Origin: Cenococcum geophilum 1.58
Lineage: Eukaryota > Ascomycota > Dothideomycetes > Gloniales > Gloniaceae
NCBI GenBank assembly: GCA_001692895.1
Contig: KV748182.1
Span: 2,608,341 to 2,672,340, forward strand
Direction of reading: 5' to 3'
DNA length: 64,000 bases
Part shown: positions 36,182 to 47,649 of the stretch, in pieces
Position numbering within the stretch: the stretch's first letter is position 1
Layout: the number at the start of each line of letters is the position of its first letter
Position numbers and translations under genes: made by a program
The notes under the pieces: model-generated
Databases searched by the model: none
What the model was told of the DNA's origin: nothing
Seen by the model: only the letters and a program-made list of their open reading frames with translations

Positions 36182-37196
36182 CTGTCCCTACATCAAATGA
36201 TTGCTGGATTTTAGCTGGAAATGTCTGCGGCGGACTGTATGGGTTATATTATTGGATGAAGAACGGTCCTCCAGGCCAGATATTTCCCACACGTTATGTT
36301 ACTCAATGGTGGGAATGGTGTGGGAATGGATTGCAATCCGAGTTTACCGGAGGCTGGGTAACTCTGTACAACATTCAGCGTGCCTAAAGTCGGAATACGC
36401 GGGTGTGTTTGTAATATAATGCATTAGGGGCGTTCTGAAATTTCAGTAGAGATAGCATACGAGATATTTAATCTCTTCTTACGTAACTGGGGCGTGGCTC
36501 TTAATGTCAACGTCTCAAAGGCATGAATTGAAACACGTTCATGTTCCTGGTTTGAAATTAGTGGTGTATATCCTTGTCAGTATTTTGCCTTTGTAACCAC
36601 AACTACTAAATTATTCAATGCCCTAGCGAAGCTATTTAGGACGTTGAACTCACTGTTGCACTCTTCCTCACTCTTAGCTTGGTATTCACGCCATTGCTCA
36701 GGCGTGCAATGGATACCATTAATAGTGAATTCGGATCAAAGCAGGAGGAACAGCGTAGGTTTGTTAAGACTGATGATTAAAAAGGTCGTCAACACAATCT
36801 GAAATGTTAACTTCTATTCGTTTCTACCTTCCAGTAACATCGTTCATATGCAAAACTGATAAACCTACGCGTGGTGTATCCAAACCGTTCCTGCGTAGAG
36901 TAGCTAAACTTCCGAACTTGGCTTCAGCCGTCAAGGTGGTAATAGCCCAAAGTGATCATAATGTCGGGATTACCTGGCCAATATGATCAAACTACTCCTA
37001 GGGCTTTTGCGGAGAACATACCAGGGCCAAACAAATATGAAGGATAGACTGTAGAAACTGGTAACTTCAAGATATTTGGGCTGCCTGGATCAACAACAAC
37101 AATAAAAGGGTACCACTAGCTCTTCTTCTTCCCTAACTCTGAGCGTTCGCGAAGTGAAGGTCAACAACAACGTATCCTTAAATCCAATGGGGGTAC
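36182..37196. other. 3' flank of bL33m and intergenic DNA
   Basis: Likely 3' untranslated region of bL33m, then intergenic sequence without coding signal. 37,085-37,180 holds two CAACAACAAC-like tracts just left of the Copia LTR. Confidence 0.4.
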
Positions 37197-37336
37197 TGTT
37201 GAATTGAGGTTATGGAGCTAAAACTCTGTGTATTGCTTATTTTCTATATAGGTGGTTGAAGAGATTTCAAGGAACTTCGACCGCCGGTCGAAGTTGTCTG
37301 ATTGGTCAGATTCCTGCCAAGAGGTTCGCCCCAACA
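37197..37336 (-). repeat. Copia-type LTR, largely free of RIP
   Basis: A 140-bp block with inverted ends TGTTG/CAACA. On the minus strand it is preceded by the purine-rich tract AACTTGAGGGAGGG, the usual polypurine tract before a 3' LTR. So it is the 3' LTR of a minus-strand element lying to its right. It holds a hairpin with arms AACTTCGACCG and CGGTCGAAGTT (37,287-37,310). A RIP-mutated relative lies near 60,630-60,700. Confidence 0.75.
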
Positions 37337-38126
37337 CCCTCCCTCAAGTTATCGGAGGTCCACGCTAAATATACGGTATAGAACCACTAGATTTAAAAGT
37401 ATATATACTAAATCTTAAGAGATAAGTCTCTTTAAATAACTAATTAATACCTTAACCGCATTTAATAGCCTAAAGGGTAAATGCGGGAGTAATATATTAG
37501 TAATATAGGGGATTATAAGAAAAGGATTATGAACTATATCTTAGCAGTTAAAGATAATAGTAAGCTAAGGCTCTATATATTAAATCCTATACTAAAAGGT
37601 TTTACGGAACTATACTAAAATACTAAATTACCTATAATACTTATAATTAATTATAGACTAGTATAAAGGCTTAGAAGTAGAGTTATATAAAAGTCCTTAT
37701 ATTAGCCTAGGTAGTTACTAATATACTTCTAGTAGGCTTCTAATAGGTCTCCTAGTAATTCTTACATCTTTTCTCTAGTTATATTTTTTCCTTATTAAGG
37801 TTTTTTAGAAGTTTAAAGTAGGGGTTAGATAGATAGATAATATATAGTAGTATACTAATACCTCTCTAATATCTCTCTAAACCCCTTTTAGGATAAGTCC
37901 TTATAATCTCCCTACTATAAGGTAATAGTAATTAGGGGCTAACTATAAGAAGGGGGAGTAATATAAGGGATATTATTGCGGACACCTTAGATTGCCCTTA
38001 GGATAACCTCTAAACGCCCTTTAAATAGTTACCGGTTATATATTAGAGGTACGTGCCTATAGTATATAGTCTTTATAATTTTAAAGGCCTTACCTTCTTA
38101 AAGATTTGTCTCTCTTACTAATCTAT
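37337..38126 (-). mobile_element. RIP-degraded Copia 3' remnant
   Basis: AT-rich sequence between the LTR and the chromovirus target site. The minus strand yields only broken protein-like pieces, so the element type is inferred from its LTR and polypurine tract. Everything upstream of this piece is missing, replaced by the chromovirus insertion at 38,132. Confidence 0.5.
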
Positions 38127-38131
38127 CCTAT

Positions 38132-38356
38132 TGTTAACGACTTAGTCAATCGAGATATAAACATGGCAAAAGGGTCGCGTAAGCCTGTACGATTGGATTG
38201 TCTACAAACGAGAATCTAAAGCTAAGGAAAAGGAAAGGAAAGGATAAGTAGCAACGCGAGGAGTTATATACGATCCCTAGTCACGTGAGAGTCACGTAAG
38301 CCCTACGTCTACTATAACGTCTACTATAGCTGCCGCTTTCTGCCAGTGCTGTAACA
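38132..38356 (-). repeat. 3' LTR of chromovirus copy 1
   Basis: TGTTAACG at the left and CTGTAACA at the right. It matches the LTR at 46,451-46,675 over its full 225 bp; nearly all differences are C/T or G/A transitions. It retains more CpA/TpG and CpG than the other LTR. Confidence 0.92.
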
Positions 38357-39339
38357 TTACCCTCCCCTCCGCAAAAGCCTGCCCTTAGGCTTTATATGTC
38401 CGTATTATACCTATAGGGCGTTCTTATCTTTATACTCTTTTGGTAGCTTATCATCTTTATTATACTAGTATTTTATCCATTTGTCTAGGTACTTTAGCGG
38501 TCCCGGTTTATTAGGGTAACGGCTATAGAATTCTTAAAGCTTATGGGGACTGCCGATAAAGTTCCATATAGGGTACTAGGTAAGATCTAGGTTATAGCCT
38601 TTCCAACTAACACGATACTTTAGCGTTTTCCTTACTAGCTTATAGGTCAGTATCTCCTTAATTTCCTATTTATTATCGCTATTAACTTAGATCGGCAGGG
38701 GGGGTTTGTTCTTTTATTTAGCTAATAGGTCGTTTATAGCCTTCCGTAGCTTATCCAGCGAGAAAATAGGGTAAACCTTAATTAAATCTGGGAGCTCTAC
38801 TTTATATAAGTTGCCTATTTTCTTAAGGACCTTATACAGTCCTGCTATTTAATAATTAAGCTTATAACTAGGCCGTTCCGTTTTCTAGTTCTTTATTATA
38901 ACCTAGACTATATTACCTACGGTAAAGTCGGGCTCGCGCCTATGCTTATTGGCCTGCTATTTTATTAATTTTTAGGCCTTTTCTAGATTTGTACGGGCTA
39001 CCGTCTAGGCTTCCTCTAAGCGCTTAGCGTACTGCATCGGCAAAATATGGTACCCTTTAAATGGCCTCAATGGTTGGTGGTTGACGCAATTGGCGCGCAG
39101 TTGAGGGCATTTGGCAACTCGACCGACTAGCCTATGTCGTGTTTTTTTTTTGACACGCAGCCTGCGCGTAGCCTGCGCGCAACCTGCTAGCAATCTGCGC
39201 ATTTGGCAACCATAATTATATTTACCTCTTTTATACTAATAATATATTTTAAATAAAATAAGCTATTTTAAAGCTATTTATAAGGCTAGCAAAATAAATA
39301 TTATTATTTTAGATAATTTAATATTAATACAGCGATGGT

Positions 39340-39690
39340 TCTTTCTACCTATTCTACCTATTGACTTACCTACCTGCCTACATTGCCTACCTATTTATAT
39401 CGCCTACTTATCTACATCTACCTGTCTGCATTTGCCTTACCTATCTACATCTGCTACCTATCTATATTTACCTACCTATTAGCATTTACCTACCTATCTG
39501 TATCTGCTTACCTATTATATCTACTGTCTATATCTGCCTACCTATCTACATCTACTTACCTATCTACATCTACTTACCTATCTGCATCTGCCTGCCTATC
39601 TATATCTGCTTACCTATCTGCATCTACCTACTATCTATATCTTAACCTACCCGTTAGCATCTACCTATTTATGCCTACCTGTCTGTGCTA
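39340..39690. repeat. CTACCTATCTACAT-type degenerate repeat array
   Basis: Pyrimidine-rich array of units such as CTACCTACCTATCTACAT, irregular in length (about 18-24 bp), on the plus strand. Confidence 0.85.
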
Positions 39691-39754
39691 CCTAATTCGA
39701 TTAATTCAATCGATCGTTTATAGTGGTTGGCTGGCCTAGTCGTGTTTCATCTGG

Positions 39755-40545
39755 CGACGGCAACGGTTGTCTAGTTCTGGCGGACGGCCGTCTGGTTCTA
39801 GTGACGGTCGTCTAGCTCTGGCAACGGTCGTCTAGTTCTGGTAACGGTCGTCTAGTTCTGGCGACGGTCGTCTGGTTCTGGTAACGGTCGTCCTAGCTAG
39901 TAACGGTCGTCTGGTTCTAGCGACAGTCGTCCTGGTTCTGGCAATGGTCGTCTAGTTCTGGTAACGGTCGTCTGGTTCTGGCGACAATCGTCTGGCTCTA
40001 GCAACAGTCGTCTGGTTCTGGTAACGGTCGTCTGGCTGGCGACGGTTGTCTGTTCTGGCGACAATCGTCTGGCTTTGGCAACGGTCGTCTAGTTCTGGTA
40101 ACGGTCGTCTAGCTGGCGACGGTCGTCTGGTTCTAGCGACGGTCGTCTGGCTCTGGCAACGGTCGTCTGGCTCTGGCAACGGTCGTCTGGTTCTGGTAAC
40201 GGTTCGTCTGGTTCTGGCGACAGTTCGTCTAGTTCTAGCGACGGTCGTCTGGTTTCTGGTGACAGTCGTCTAGTTCTAGCGACGGTCGTCTGGCTCTGGC
40301 AACGGTCATCTAGTTCTGGTAACGGTCGTCTGGCTAGCGACGGTCGTCTGGTTCTGGCGACGGTCGTCTAGTTCTGGTAACGGTCGTCTAGCTGGCGACG
40401 GTCGTCTGGTTCTAGCGACGATCATCTGGCTCTGGCAACGGTCGTCTGGTTCTGGCGACAGTCGTCTGGCTGGCGATGGTCGTCTGGTTCTGGTAACGGT
40501 CATCTGGTTCTGGCGACGGTCGTCTAGTTCTAGCAACGGTCCTCT
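39755..40545. repeat. 20-bp minisatellite (GTAACGGTCGTCTRGTTCTG type)
   Basis: About 38-40 units of 20 bp, e.g. GCGACGGTCGTCTGGTTCTG, with C/T and G/A variants and occasional indels. Frames across it on both strands are periodic artefacts. Confidence 0.92.
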
Positions 40546-40674
40546 GCTGGCTGCCGTTCTGGTGCCTCCCTAGGTAGGGAGGGGATATAAAGAAGGAAGA
40601 AGGTAAAAAATAAGGTGGCTACATAGGGTAGAGGCACGTGTAGAGGCTATTGGGAATATAGCGGGGACCCGATG

Positions 40675-41068
40675 CAGAGCTTCGTGTAGAGCCTCTGTAC
40701 GCAGAGCTTCGTGTAGAGCCTCTGTACGCAGAGCTTCGCGCAGAGCCTCGTGCAGAGCCTCTGTACGCAGAGCTTCTCGCAGAGCCTCGTGCAGAGCCTC
40801 TATACACAGAGCTTCGCGCAGACCCTCGCGCAGACCCTCGCGCAGACCCTCGTGTAGAGCTTCGTGCAGAGCTTCGCGCAGAGCNTCGTNCAGAGCTTTG
40901 TGCAGAGCTTCGTGCAGAGCCTCTATACGCAGAGCTTCGTGTAGAGCCTCGTGTAGAGCCTTATGCGAAGCTTCATGCAGAGCTTTGTGCAGAGCCTCTA
41001 TGCGCAGAGCTTTATATAGAGCCTCTGTACGCAGAGCTTCGTGTAGAGCCTTGTGCAGAGCCTCTAAG
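40675..41068. repeat. 12/15-bp minisatellite (CAGAGCTTCGTG type)
   Basis: Alternating units such as CAGAGCTTCGTG and TAGAGCCTCTGTACG. Two unresolved bases (N at 40,885 and 40,890) lie inside, suggesting the array is hard to assemble or variable. Confidence 0.9.
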
Positions 41069-41194
41069 TAGTAAGACTATAAGATTGTATAAGATTGTAT
41101 AAGATTATATAAGATTATATATAATAGTTAAATATATAGTATATAACTTTACCTTAATCGCACGTTAAGAAATATATAGTTAGCTTTTAAAGTT

Positions 41195-41640
41195 ATTAAG
41201 TAGGTTAACTGCGTGTTAAAGGATATACAGTTAGCTTTTAAAGTTATTAAGTAGGTTAACTGCATATTAAGTTAGTTAAATTGTATGTTAAGTAGGTTAA
41301 CTGCGTATTAAGTTAGTTAAATTGCATATTAAGTAGGTTAACTGCGTATTAAGTTAGTTAAATTGCATATTAAGTAGGTTAACTGCGTGTCAAGTTAGTT
41401 AAATTGCATATTAAGTAGGTTAACTGCGTATTAAGTTAGTTAAATTGCATATTAAGTAGGTTAACTGCGTATTAAGTTAGTTAAATTATATGTTAAGTAG
41501 GTTAACTACGTGTTAAGTTAGTTAAATTATATATTAAGTAGGTCAACTGCGTGTCGAGTTAGTTAAATTGTATATTAAGTAGGTCAACTACGTGTTAAGT
41601 TAGTTAATTGCGTGTTAAGTTAGTTAAATTGTATGTTAAT
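41195..41640. repeat. 41-bp satellite array
   Basis: Tandem units built from AAGTAGGTTAACTGCGTATT plus AAGTTAGTTAAATTGCATATT (41 bp), about 10 copies, AT-rich with point variation. It is preceded by ATAAGATTGT/ATAAGATTAT repeats at about 41,075-41,120. Confidence 0.88.
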
Positions 41641-44600
41641 TACGCGAAACGCGAAAACCAAAGTCTACTTAAATCTCATCCTGCGAATATTTTCCCGATG
41701 TGCTAGGCTTCCCTATAAGACAGTTTCTTGCGTATAGTCCGTAGTCCTTTTAGTCTATCCTAGTTAAAGCTTATTTATAGTAGATACCCTATTTCTAGTT
41801 AGATAGGTATAAATCCCGTAAAGTTATAAGGTAGGGTCGCCTAGGTATAGTCTATTAGAGGTAGCAGTTTGCCTTAGTTATCTTAGAAGTAGTTAATAAA
41901 GGGCTAAAGTCTCTGGTCTAAGTATTAATTTATAATCTTTATCTAACTGTCTATCTAGGGGTAGTATGCTATAAAAAGCTTTAGCCTAATTTTTAGGATT
42001 TAAGTAAACTTATTCTAAAAAGCCGATATAAACTACGGTCCGCGGTCCGATATAATAGTATTTAGTAGTTTATAAATTTAGTAGATGTAATAGATATATA
42101 GTTAAGCCGCCTCTTTAGCATTAATATCCTTATAATAGGGGATTAAGAAAGAGCGTTTACTAAAACGGTTAACTAAGATTATAACTATATCGTACCCGTT
42201 ACGGTCTACTAGTAGTTTATAGAAGTCTATAGAGATATACTACTAGGGGCGCTCTAGTATTGGGAGTGGCTTTAATAGTCCTAAGGTCTTATCTCGTGGA
42301 ATTATAGACCTATGGTAGTCGTTATAGTTCTATATATAACGGTTAATATCCATAACTATTCCGGGCCAGTAGTAACGGTTACTAATAATCTTATAGGTCT
42401 TATTTTTTCTAGGGTAAGCCGTAAAGACCTAGGTATGTGCTTTGGTAATAAGCCGGGTTTATAAGTTCTGTTTTTTTACTACTACTAGCCGTTCCTAATA
42501 CTTAAGTAGTCCATTTTTAAGGGACTATAGGCTGCTAATATCCTTTGCCTTTTCGCGGTACTTCTGTAGAGAAGGGTCTATGCAGTTTGATTATAGTAGT
42601 TTATTAATAAGGTTAAATTCCACAGGGTTAATAGGATATATCTTAGCGCTTAAAGATTTAGTACTTAGTTCTTCCCGTATCTAAGGGTTAAGGTGCTTTA
42701 GTTATAGTAGCGTCTAGGTCCGTAATAAGATCTTCGCGGCTATCTAGTTATTTAGGTCCTGTTTACGCCTTATAAGAGCGTCCGCACGGTTAATAGTGCC
42801 TAGCTTATATATAATTAGGAAGTGGAATTAAGATAGGGTATCCGCCTAGCGCACTTACCGGGCCGTAAGGGCTTTTATTATTATAAAATATTCTAAAGCC
42901 TTATAATCTAAAACTACTTAGATAGGCTTAGGGGTCCCTTCTAGCTATACTCGCTAGTGCTAGAAGCTAAAGATAATAGCTAATATTTCTTTATTATGGA
43001 TTGGGTAGTTTAGCTTAGCATCTACTATAGTCTTTAAGTAGTAAGTAATAGGGTGCTACTCTTCATCTATCTGCTTCTGGGAATAAACGCTAGCAATAAT
43101 ACTATCTAAGGCATCGGTTTCTAGCATTAAGGGCCGTTTTAGGTTAAAGTGGGCGAGTAAGGGAGTAGAGACTAGTCGTTTTTTAAGCTTATTAAAAGCC
43201 TGCCTATATACGGTATTAAAGTAGAAGGGCTAGTTCTTTATAGTAAGGCGGCTAAGGGGCTAAGTAATTCTGCTATAGTTCTTAATAAAGCGTTGGTAGA
43301 AGTTATAGAAGCCTAAAAATAACTATATCCCTTTTACGGTCCGTAGTGGTTCCCATTAATTAATTATAGCCGTCTTTTCTAGGTCTGCCTTAATTCCATC
43401 TATACTAATAATAAACCCTAGGTACTTTATTTGCTTTATACTAAACTCTAACCTTTTAATATTGGCCTAAAGGCCAGCCTTATAGAGCCGTTATAGGACT
43501 TTATAGACGTGCTCTTTGTATTCTAACTTATTTTCCAAGTAAATTATAATATTATCTAGGTAGGCTGTATAGAAGTTGTTAAGGTAGTTAAAGAGTATAT
43601 TATTTATATATTGTTAGTACGTAGTAGGTCCGTTAGTTAGTCTAAAAGGGAGTACTTTATATTTATACAATCCGTATTAAGTCTGAAATATAGTAAGGTT
43701 TATAGATCTCGGGTTTATCCTAATTTAGTAAAAGGCCTAACGGATATTAAGCTTTATAAATACCTTAGCTCTATTTATTCGGGCCAGCGTCTTATTTAGT
43801 AGGGGTAGCGGATAATAGTCTTTGCGGGTTATATTATTAAGCTTATAGTAATTAATGTAGAAATAAAGTCCTCTGTTTAGCTTTTTTATAAAGAGAATAG
43901 GGGAGGCAAATAGGGCCTAATTAGGCTTAATAAACCCCTTTACTAGGTTATCTATAATATACTACTTAGTAGCCTATAATTCGGCAATAGATTATTTATA
44001 AAGGGGGGTATAGCCAAGGACGTTTTCCTTATCTGGTTTAATCTTAATCTTATAGTCATATGGTTAGTAGGGTGGGAGTATATTAAATACTGCCTTAGAG
44101 AATACGTCCTTAAACTCTTAGTACTAATAGGGTAGTTTCCATTCTACTAGCTCCTTATCTATAAGCTTGTCTTTATCTTAGGCTAATATCTCTTTTTCTT
44201 TAATTATTTAATTGATTTTATATAAGCTAGTTATAAAGGTAACGGTATTCGGCTAAACCAAGTTCTAGTAGAATCCTATAGCGCTAATACAGTAGATATT
44301 AACTGGTAGGAGGTTCGTAGGTTTCTTTACGGATATTTATTGGGCCGTATTTTGCGGTATAGGGTTTATAGTCTTCCTTAGCTCGCATTCTATTTTCCGT
44401 AAGTTATCCTTCTAGTTTATCTGTTTAGTATATCGTCCAATATTCCTAGCCTTTCTTTATAGCTGCGTAGGGCCTAAGTTCTCCATTAGGAACTTAGATA
44501 GGTCACTACCAACTTCCTAAGTCTTTAGTGCGGGTGGCGTAATATAAGTCTAGGGGCGGCGTAATATGCGGATCCGTTGCGGGTTAAGCTGTATATCCTT

Positions 44601-46450
44601 CTTAAAGGCCTAGTCTTTACATATAGCATCGGCCTAGTAGATAGTATTAATCTAGGGTTGCATAAGGTTCTCTATTATAATACTAATTTCTTTTATAAAA
44701 GAAGGGGTTAGGGGTAGGGTTTCGGGCTAGATAAGCCGTCTACTTTATACGTTAAGCTATAAGCCTAAATAGGCTAGCTATTTCCTCCCTAAAATCATAT
44801 TATAGCTCCTAAGATCCGTAATAAGAAAGGGGATGTTATATTACCTTCGTCTATCTACGCGGAGGTAGATCTATAAGATTGTTATAATAGGAGGTCCCAC
44901 CTATCCGTTATACCCATAAATTGGAATTAGCTTAGGTAGTTCTTCTAAAGGTATATTTAAAAAGTTAGCTAGTTTTATAGCGCACTTTATATTAATTAAG
45001 ATAAAGGCGTTTACTCCTAAGTTAGCTAAGGTAGAGGTTAAAACTTAGTATCTATTGCGAAATAAAGTATAAGGGATAGTGCAGCTTCTTCTACTAACTA
45101 GCTAACCTAGATTAATATATAATATATTAATCCCTTTTAACCCTAGAGAGAAGTCTTTCTCTAGGGTTCCTCTTTTGCTAACTCTATACTATTCTTCTAA
45201 ATTAATAGGACCTCGTTTACTTTTACCTTTATTAGGTAATTCCTTATAGGGTAGCCTTTTTAACTATATAAGAAGCAAGCCCCTTAATCGCTAAGGGCCT
45301 ATATATAGGGGTCGCTGTAGATAGGCTGAGTAAACGCTTAGCCCGCGGTAGGGCTAGCTACACGGCTAGTTACTAGGTTGGCGGCTAGTGTAGTAGGCGT
45401 TGCGGGTTATACTAGGGTATTATAGGCCGTTCTTATATTACTTATAGCTTAATTTAAGGGATTCCTAGCCTTTATCCGGTTAGCTCGTACTTTAATTTAA
45501 TAGAGGCCTTAGTTAATGGCCAGGCAGTAGTTTATAAGTTCTTTTAACATCTATATAGTAGTAAAAGCTAGTAATACGGCCCGCTATAGGTCTAAGGTAA
45601 GCTTATTAAAGAGGTCTAGCAGTAGATCTTCCTAGGGAATCTAGGCTTATCCGGCTAGGTATAAGAAGCGGGTCTAGAAGGCTAAAAAGGTCTCCATTAT
45701 TTTTATGTTTAGACTTTTATAGCTAAGGCGGGCGTTTTATACCCTAAAAGGGTCCTTATAGATAGAAGATAGGTAGTTAATTATTTCTTCTTCTAAGATA
45801 AAAGGGTCTACTAAGTCTATAGCATATTACGGACGTAGGTACGTTTAGGCGTCTCCGCTAGTACGGCCGAAGACGTAGGCTATTTTAGCTTAAGTAGTAG
45901 GGAAGTAGTCCGCATTAACTTTAAGCTTATTCTATAATTAAAGCTTCCAATTATTAAATATAGGGTCGGCTCTGTCTATAAGCAATAGGGGATCCGCGAC
46001 CTTTATAGACCATAACAATACTAATACTATATATTAGGCTAGGGCCTTAAGGACCGTAGCGAGTCTGTCTAATAGGTCATCGCTAGATATAGGGGTATCT
46101 CTAGGTTTAAGCAGTTCTCATAGCCGCTTAATTTCGGCATTGGCTGCTACGAGCTCCGCTTAGGGGGTTAAGATATTAATTATCTCCTTATCTAAGGTGT
46201 TTGCGGATCCTATAGCTGCTTAAGATACTACTATATTTTGTAGTATAGTGCTAGGGTATTAGGTAATTCTAGGTAATCTCTTTAGGGGTTCTAGTCTATG
46301 CGTGTCTTATAGGTCCTTTCCTTAGGGTTCTATTCTTTTCCTTTAGGTTCTTTCCTTAGTCCTAGTAATGTCCTTAGGGTCCTATTTATAGTCTTATAGA
46401 TATATTTAAGTTCCTTTTTAGGAAGAAAGAGTGGTTTAAACTTTAGATAA

Positions 46451-46675
46451 TATTAGCGACTTAGTTAATTAAGATGTAAGTACGGCAAAAGGGTCGCGCA
46501 AGCCTATATAATTGGATTGTCTATAAACGAGAATCTAAAGCTAAGGAAAAGGAAAGGAAAGGATAAGTAGTAACGCGAGGAGTTAGATACGATCCCTAGT
46601 CACATAAAAGTCACGTAAGCCCTATATCTACTATAACGTCTACTATAGCTGCCGCTTTCTGCCAGTGCTGTAATA
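46451..46675 (-). repeat. 5' LTR of chromovirus copy 1
   Basis: Partner of 38,132-38,356, same length. Its ends have become TATTAGCG and CTGTAATA. It is followed directly by the target duplication CCTAT. Confidence 0.92.
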
Positions 46676-46680
46676 CCTAT

Positions 46681-46910
46681 TCTATAATTATATCCTTATA
46701 GCCCCCTGTCTATAAAGTCCCATTATATTACTAAAGGTGGGGTAATATTACGGTACTATTATAGGCCCTAGTTAGGGACTCGGCTAAGCTAAGCCTTAGC
46801 TTATATATATAGACGTATCCTTTCCTTAACCTTCTTTTAGTCCTTATTTTAGAATTCTTATTTACTAGCTACTAATAAATTCTGTTCTTTTAACTAAGCC
46901 TTTATAAATA
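46681..46910. other. AT-rich relic, possible LTR fragment
   Basis: From 46,748 the sequence starts TATTACGGTACTATTATAGG and contains the palindromic GGACTCGGCTAAGCTAAGCC and a TATATATA box, resembling a RIP-mutated Gypsy LTR. No partner was found in the window. Confidence 0.35.
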
Positions 46911-47368
46911 GGTAATTAGAATACTCCCTTATAGGAGTCTTAAAGTAGCAACCTAATAGTATTTTCCCTCCCGTTAATATAGTACGGGCGTACTACCTAA
47001 AGTGGTATATACTATATTACCTCTTATATCGCCTTTTTTAGAGGATTTTTATACCTAATTAATTAGTATTTATTTATATAAACTAAGCTTAGAACCGTAT
47101 TAGATATTAAATAAGATTAAATAATAATAATTTAGAAGGAATTATCTATTAATTCTTATTCTTAATTCTTAATTAACGTCTAATATAGTCCTAATTAAGG
47201 TTTATATAGACTACTACTATAATATAGGTATAAAAAACCTCTAAGGTAAATATAAGTGGTAATATAAAGAGTACCTCTCTAAGTAGTATACCCATACTAT
47301 ATTAACGGGAGGAAAAATACTATTAGGTTACTACTTTAAGACTCCTATATAGGAGTGTCCTAATTACC
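46911..47368. mobile_element. 458-bp inverted-repeat element (MITE/foldback type) flanked by TA
   Basis: The outer ~150 bp at each end are inverted copies: GGTAATTAGAATACTCC on the left and, reverse-complemented, GGTAATTAGGACACTCC on the right. Similarity continues inward over most of the element. TA lies on each side (46,909-46,910 and 47,369-47,370), as for Tc1/mariner-type integration. No coding capacity. It is AT-rich and probably RIP-mutated. Confidence 0.7.
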
Positions 47369-47649
47369 TATCTTGCCTTATCTACCACTTATACTATACT
47401 TTCTTTTAAATTTATAAGTGCTATAAGAATAATATAATCCTACCCCCACTTCTATTTAAATGCCTTATCTATCACAGTCACGTAAGGGTATATTTAATTT
47501 TTATATAATTGGGAGGCGTAGGGCTATAAGGTCGCTCTAGGGCTAGTTTTTAATAGTTTTGCTAGTACCTAGCACTTAAATCTGCTAAGCATTTGCCCTA
47601 AAGCGGCCAGATATCCCTAAGTAAAGCTCCTGCGCCTAATAAGACATTA

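Larger units (their letters stand above)
39036..41700. mobile_element. 2.67-kb composite tandem-repeat insertion with TIRs (non-autonomous, unknown class)
   Basis: Inserted into the integrase end of chromovirus copy 1. The ends are inverted repeats: ATCGGCAAAATAT on the left; the reverse complement of the right end reads CATCGGGAAAATAT. TGC stands on both sides (39,033-39,035 and 41,701-41,703), a candidate 3-bp target duplication. Chromovirus copy 2 (57,640-57,665) shows the uninterrupted sequence. The interior has no transposase frame. It begins with ~170 bp of ordinary GC sequence and then holds at least four unrelated tandem arrays. Open frames inside the arrays are repeat artefacts. Confidence 0.8.
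38357..46450 (-). pseudogene. Chromovirus gag-pol pseudogene, copy 1
   Basis: On the minus strand the reverse transcriptase is clear at about 43,560-43,860: YINYYKLNNITRKDYYPLPL, then KVFIKLNIR, then YKYKVLPF. Protease and gag lie at about 44,400-46,400; RNase H and integrase at about 41,705-43,450. The C-terminal chromodomain is at about 38,430-38,660 (EILTYKLVRKTLKYRVSWKG, then the FIGSPHKL and YPNKPGPLKYLDKWIKY segments). Chromodomains direct integration to heterochromatin through histone H3K9 methylation. Numerous RIP stops and the split integrase make it inactive. Confidence 0.88.
38132..46675 (-). mobile_element. Full-length chromovirus (Ty3/Gypsy) copy 1, RIP-degraded, with inserted repeat element
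   Basis: Bounded by two 225-bp LTRs and flanked by the perfect 5-bp target duplication CCTAT (38,127-38,131 and 46,676-46,680). On the minus strand the order is 5' LTR, gag, protease, reverse transcriptase, RNase H, integrase, chromodomain, polypurine tract (about 38,357-38,370), 3' LTR. A foreign 2.67-kb segment (39,036-41,700) splits the integrase C-terminus. Without it the element is 5.9 kb, normal for the group. The reading frames carry TAG/TAA at Gln/Trp positions throughout. Confidence 0.92.

Noticed and set aside
39361-40807. Series of open frames with repeating amino-acid patterns (YLPTYIYLP-type, RTRRPSPARR-type, RGSARSSAY-type)
   Set aside because: They are translations of tandem minisatellites open in several frames and on both strands; no start context or domain.
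39340-41640. Possible CRISPR array
   Set aside because: Repeats are contiguous without unique spacers and the genome is eukaryotic; these are minisatellites.
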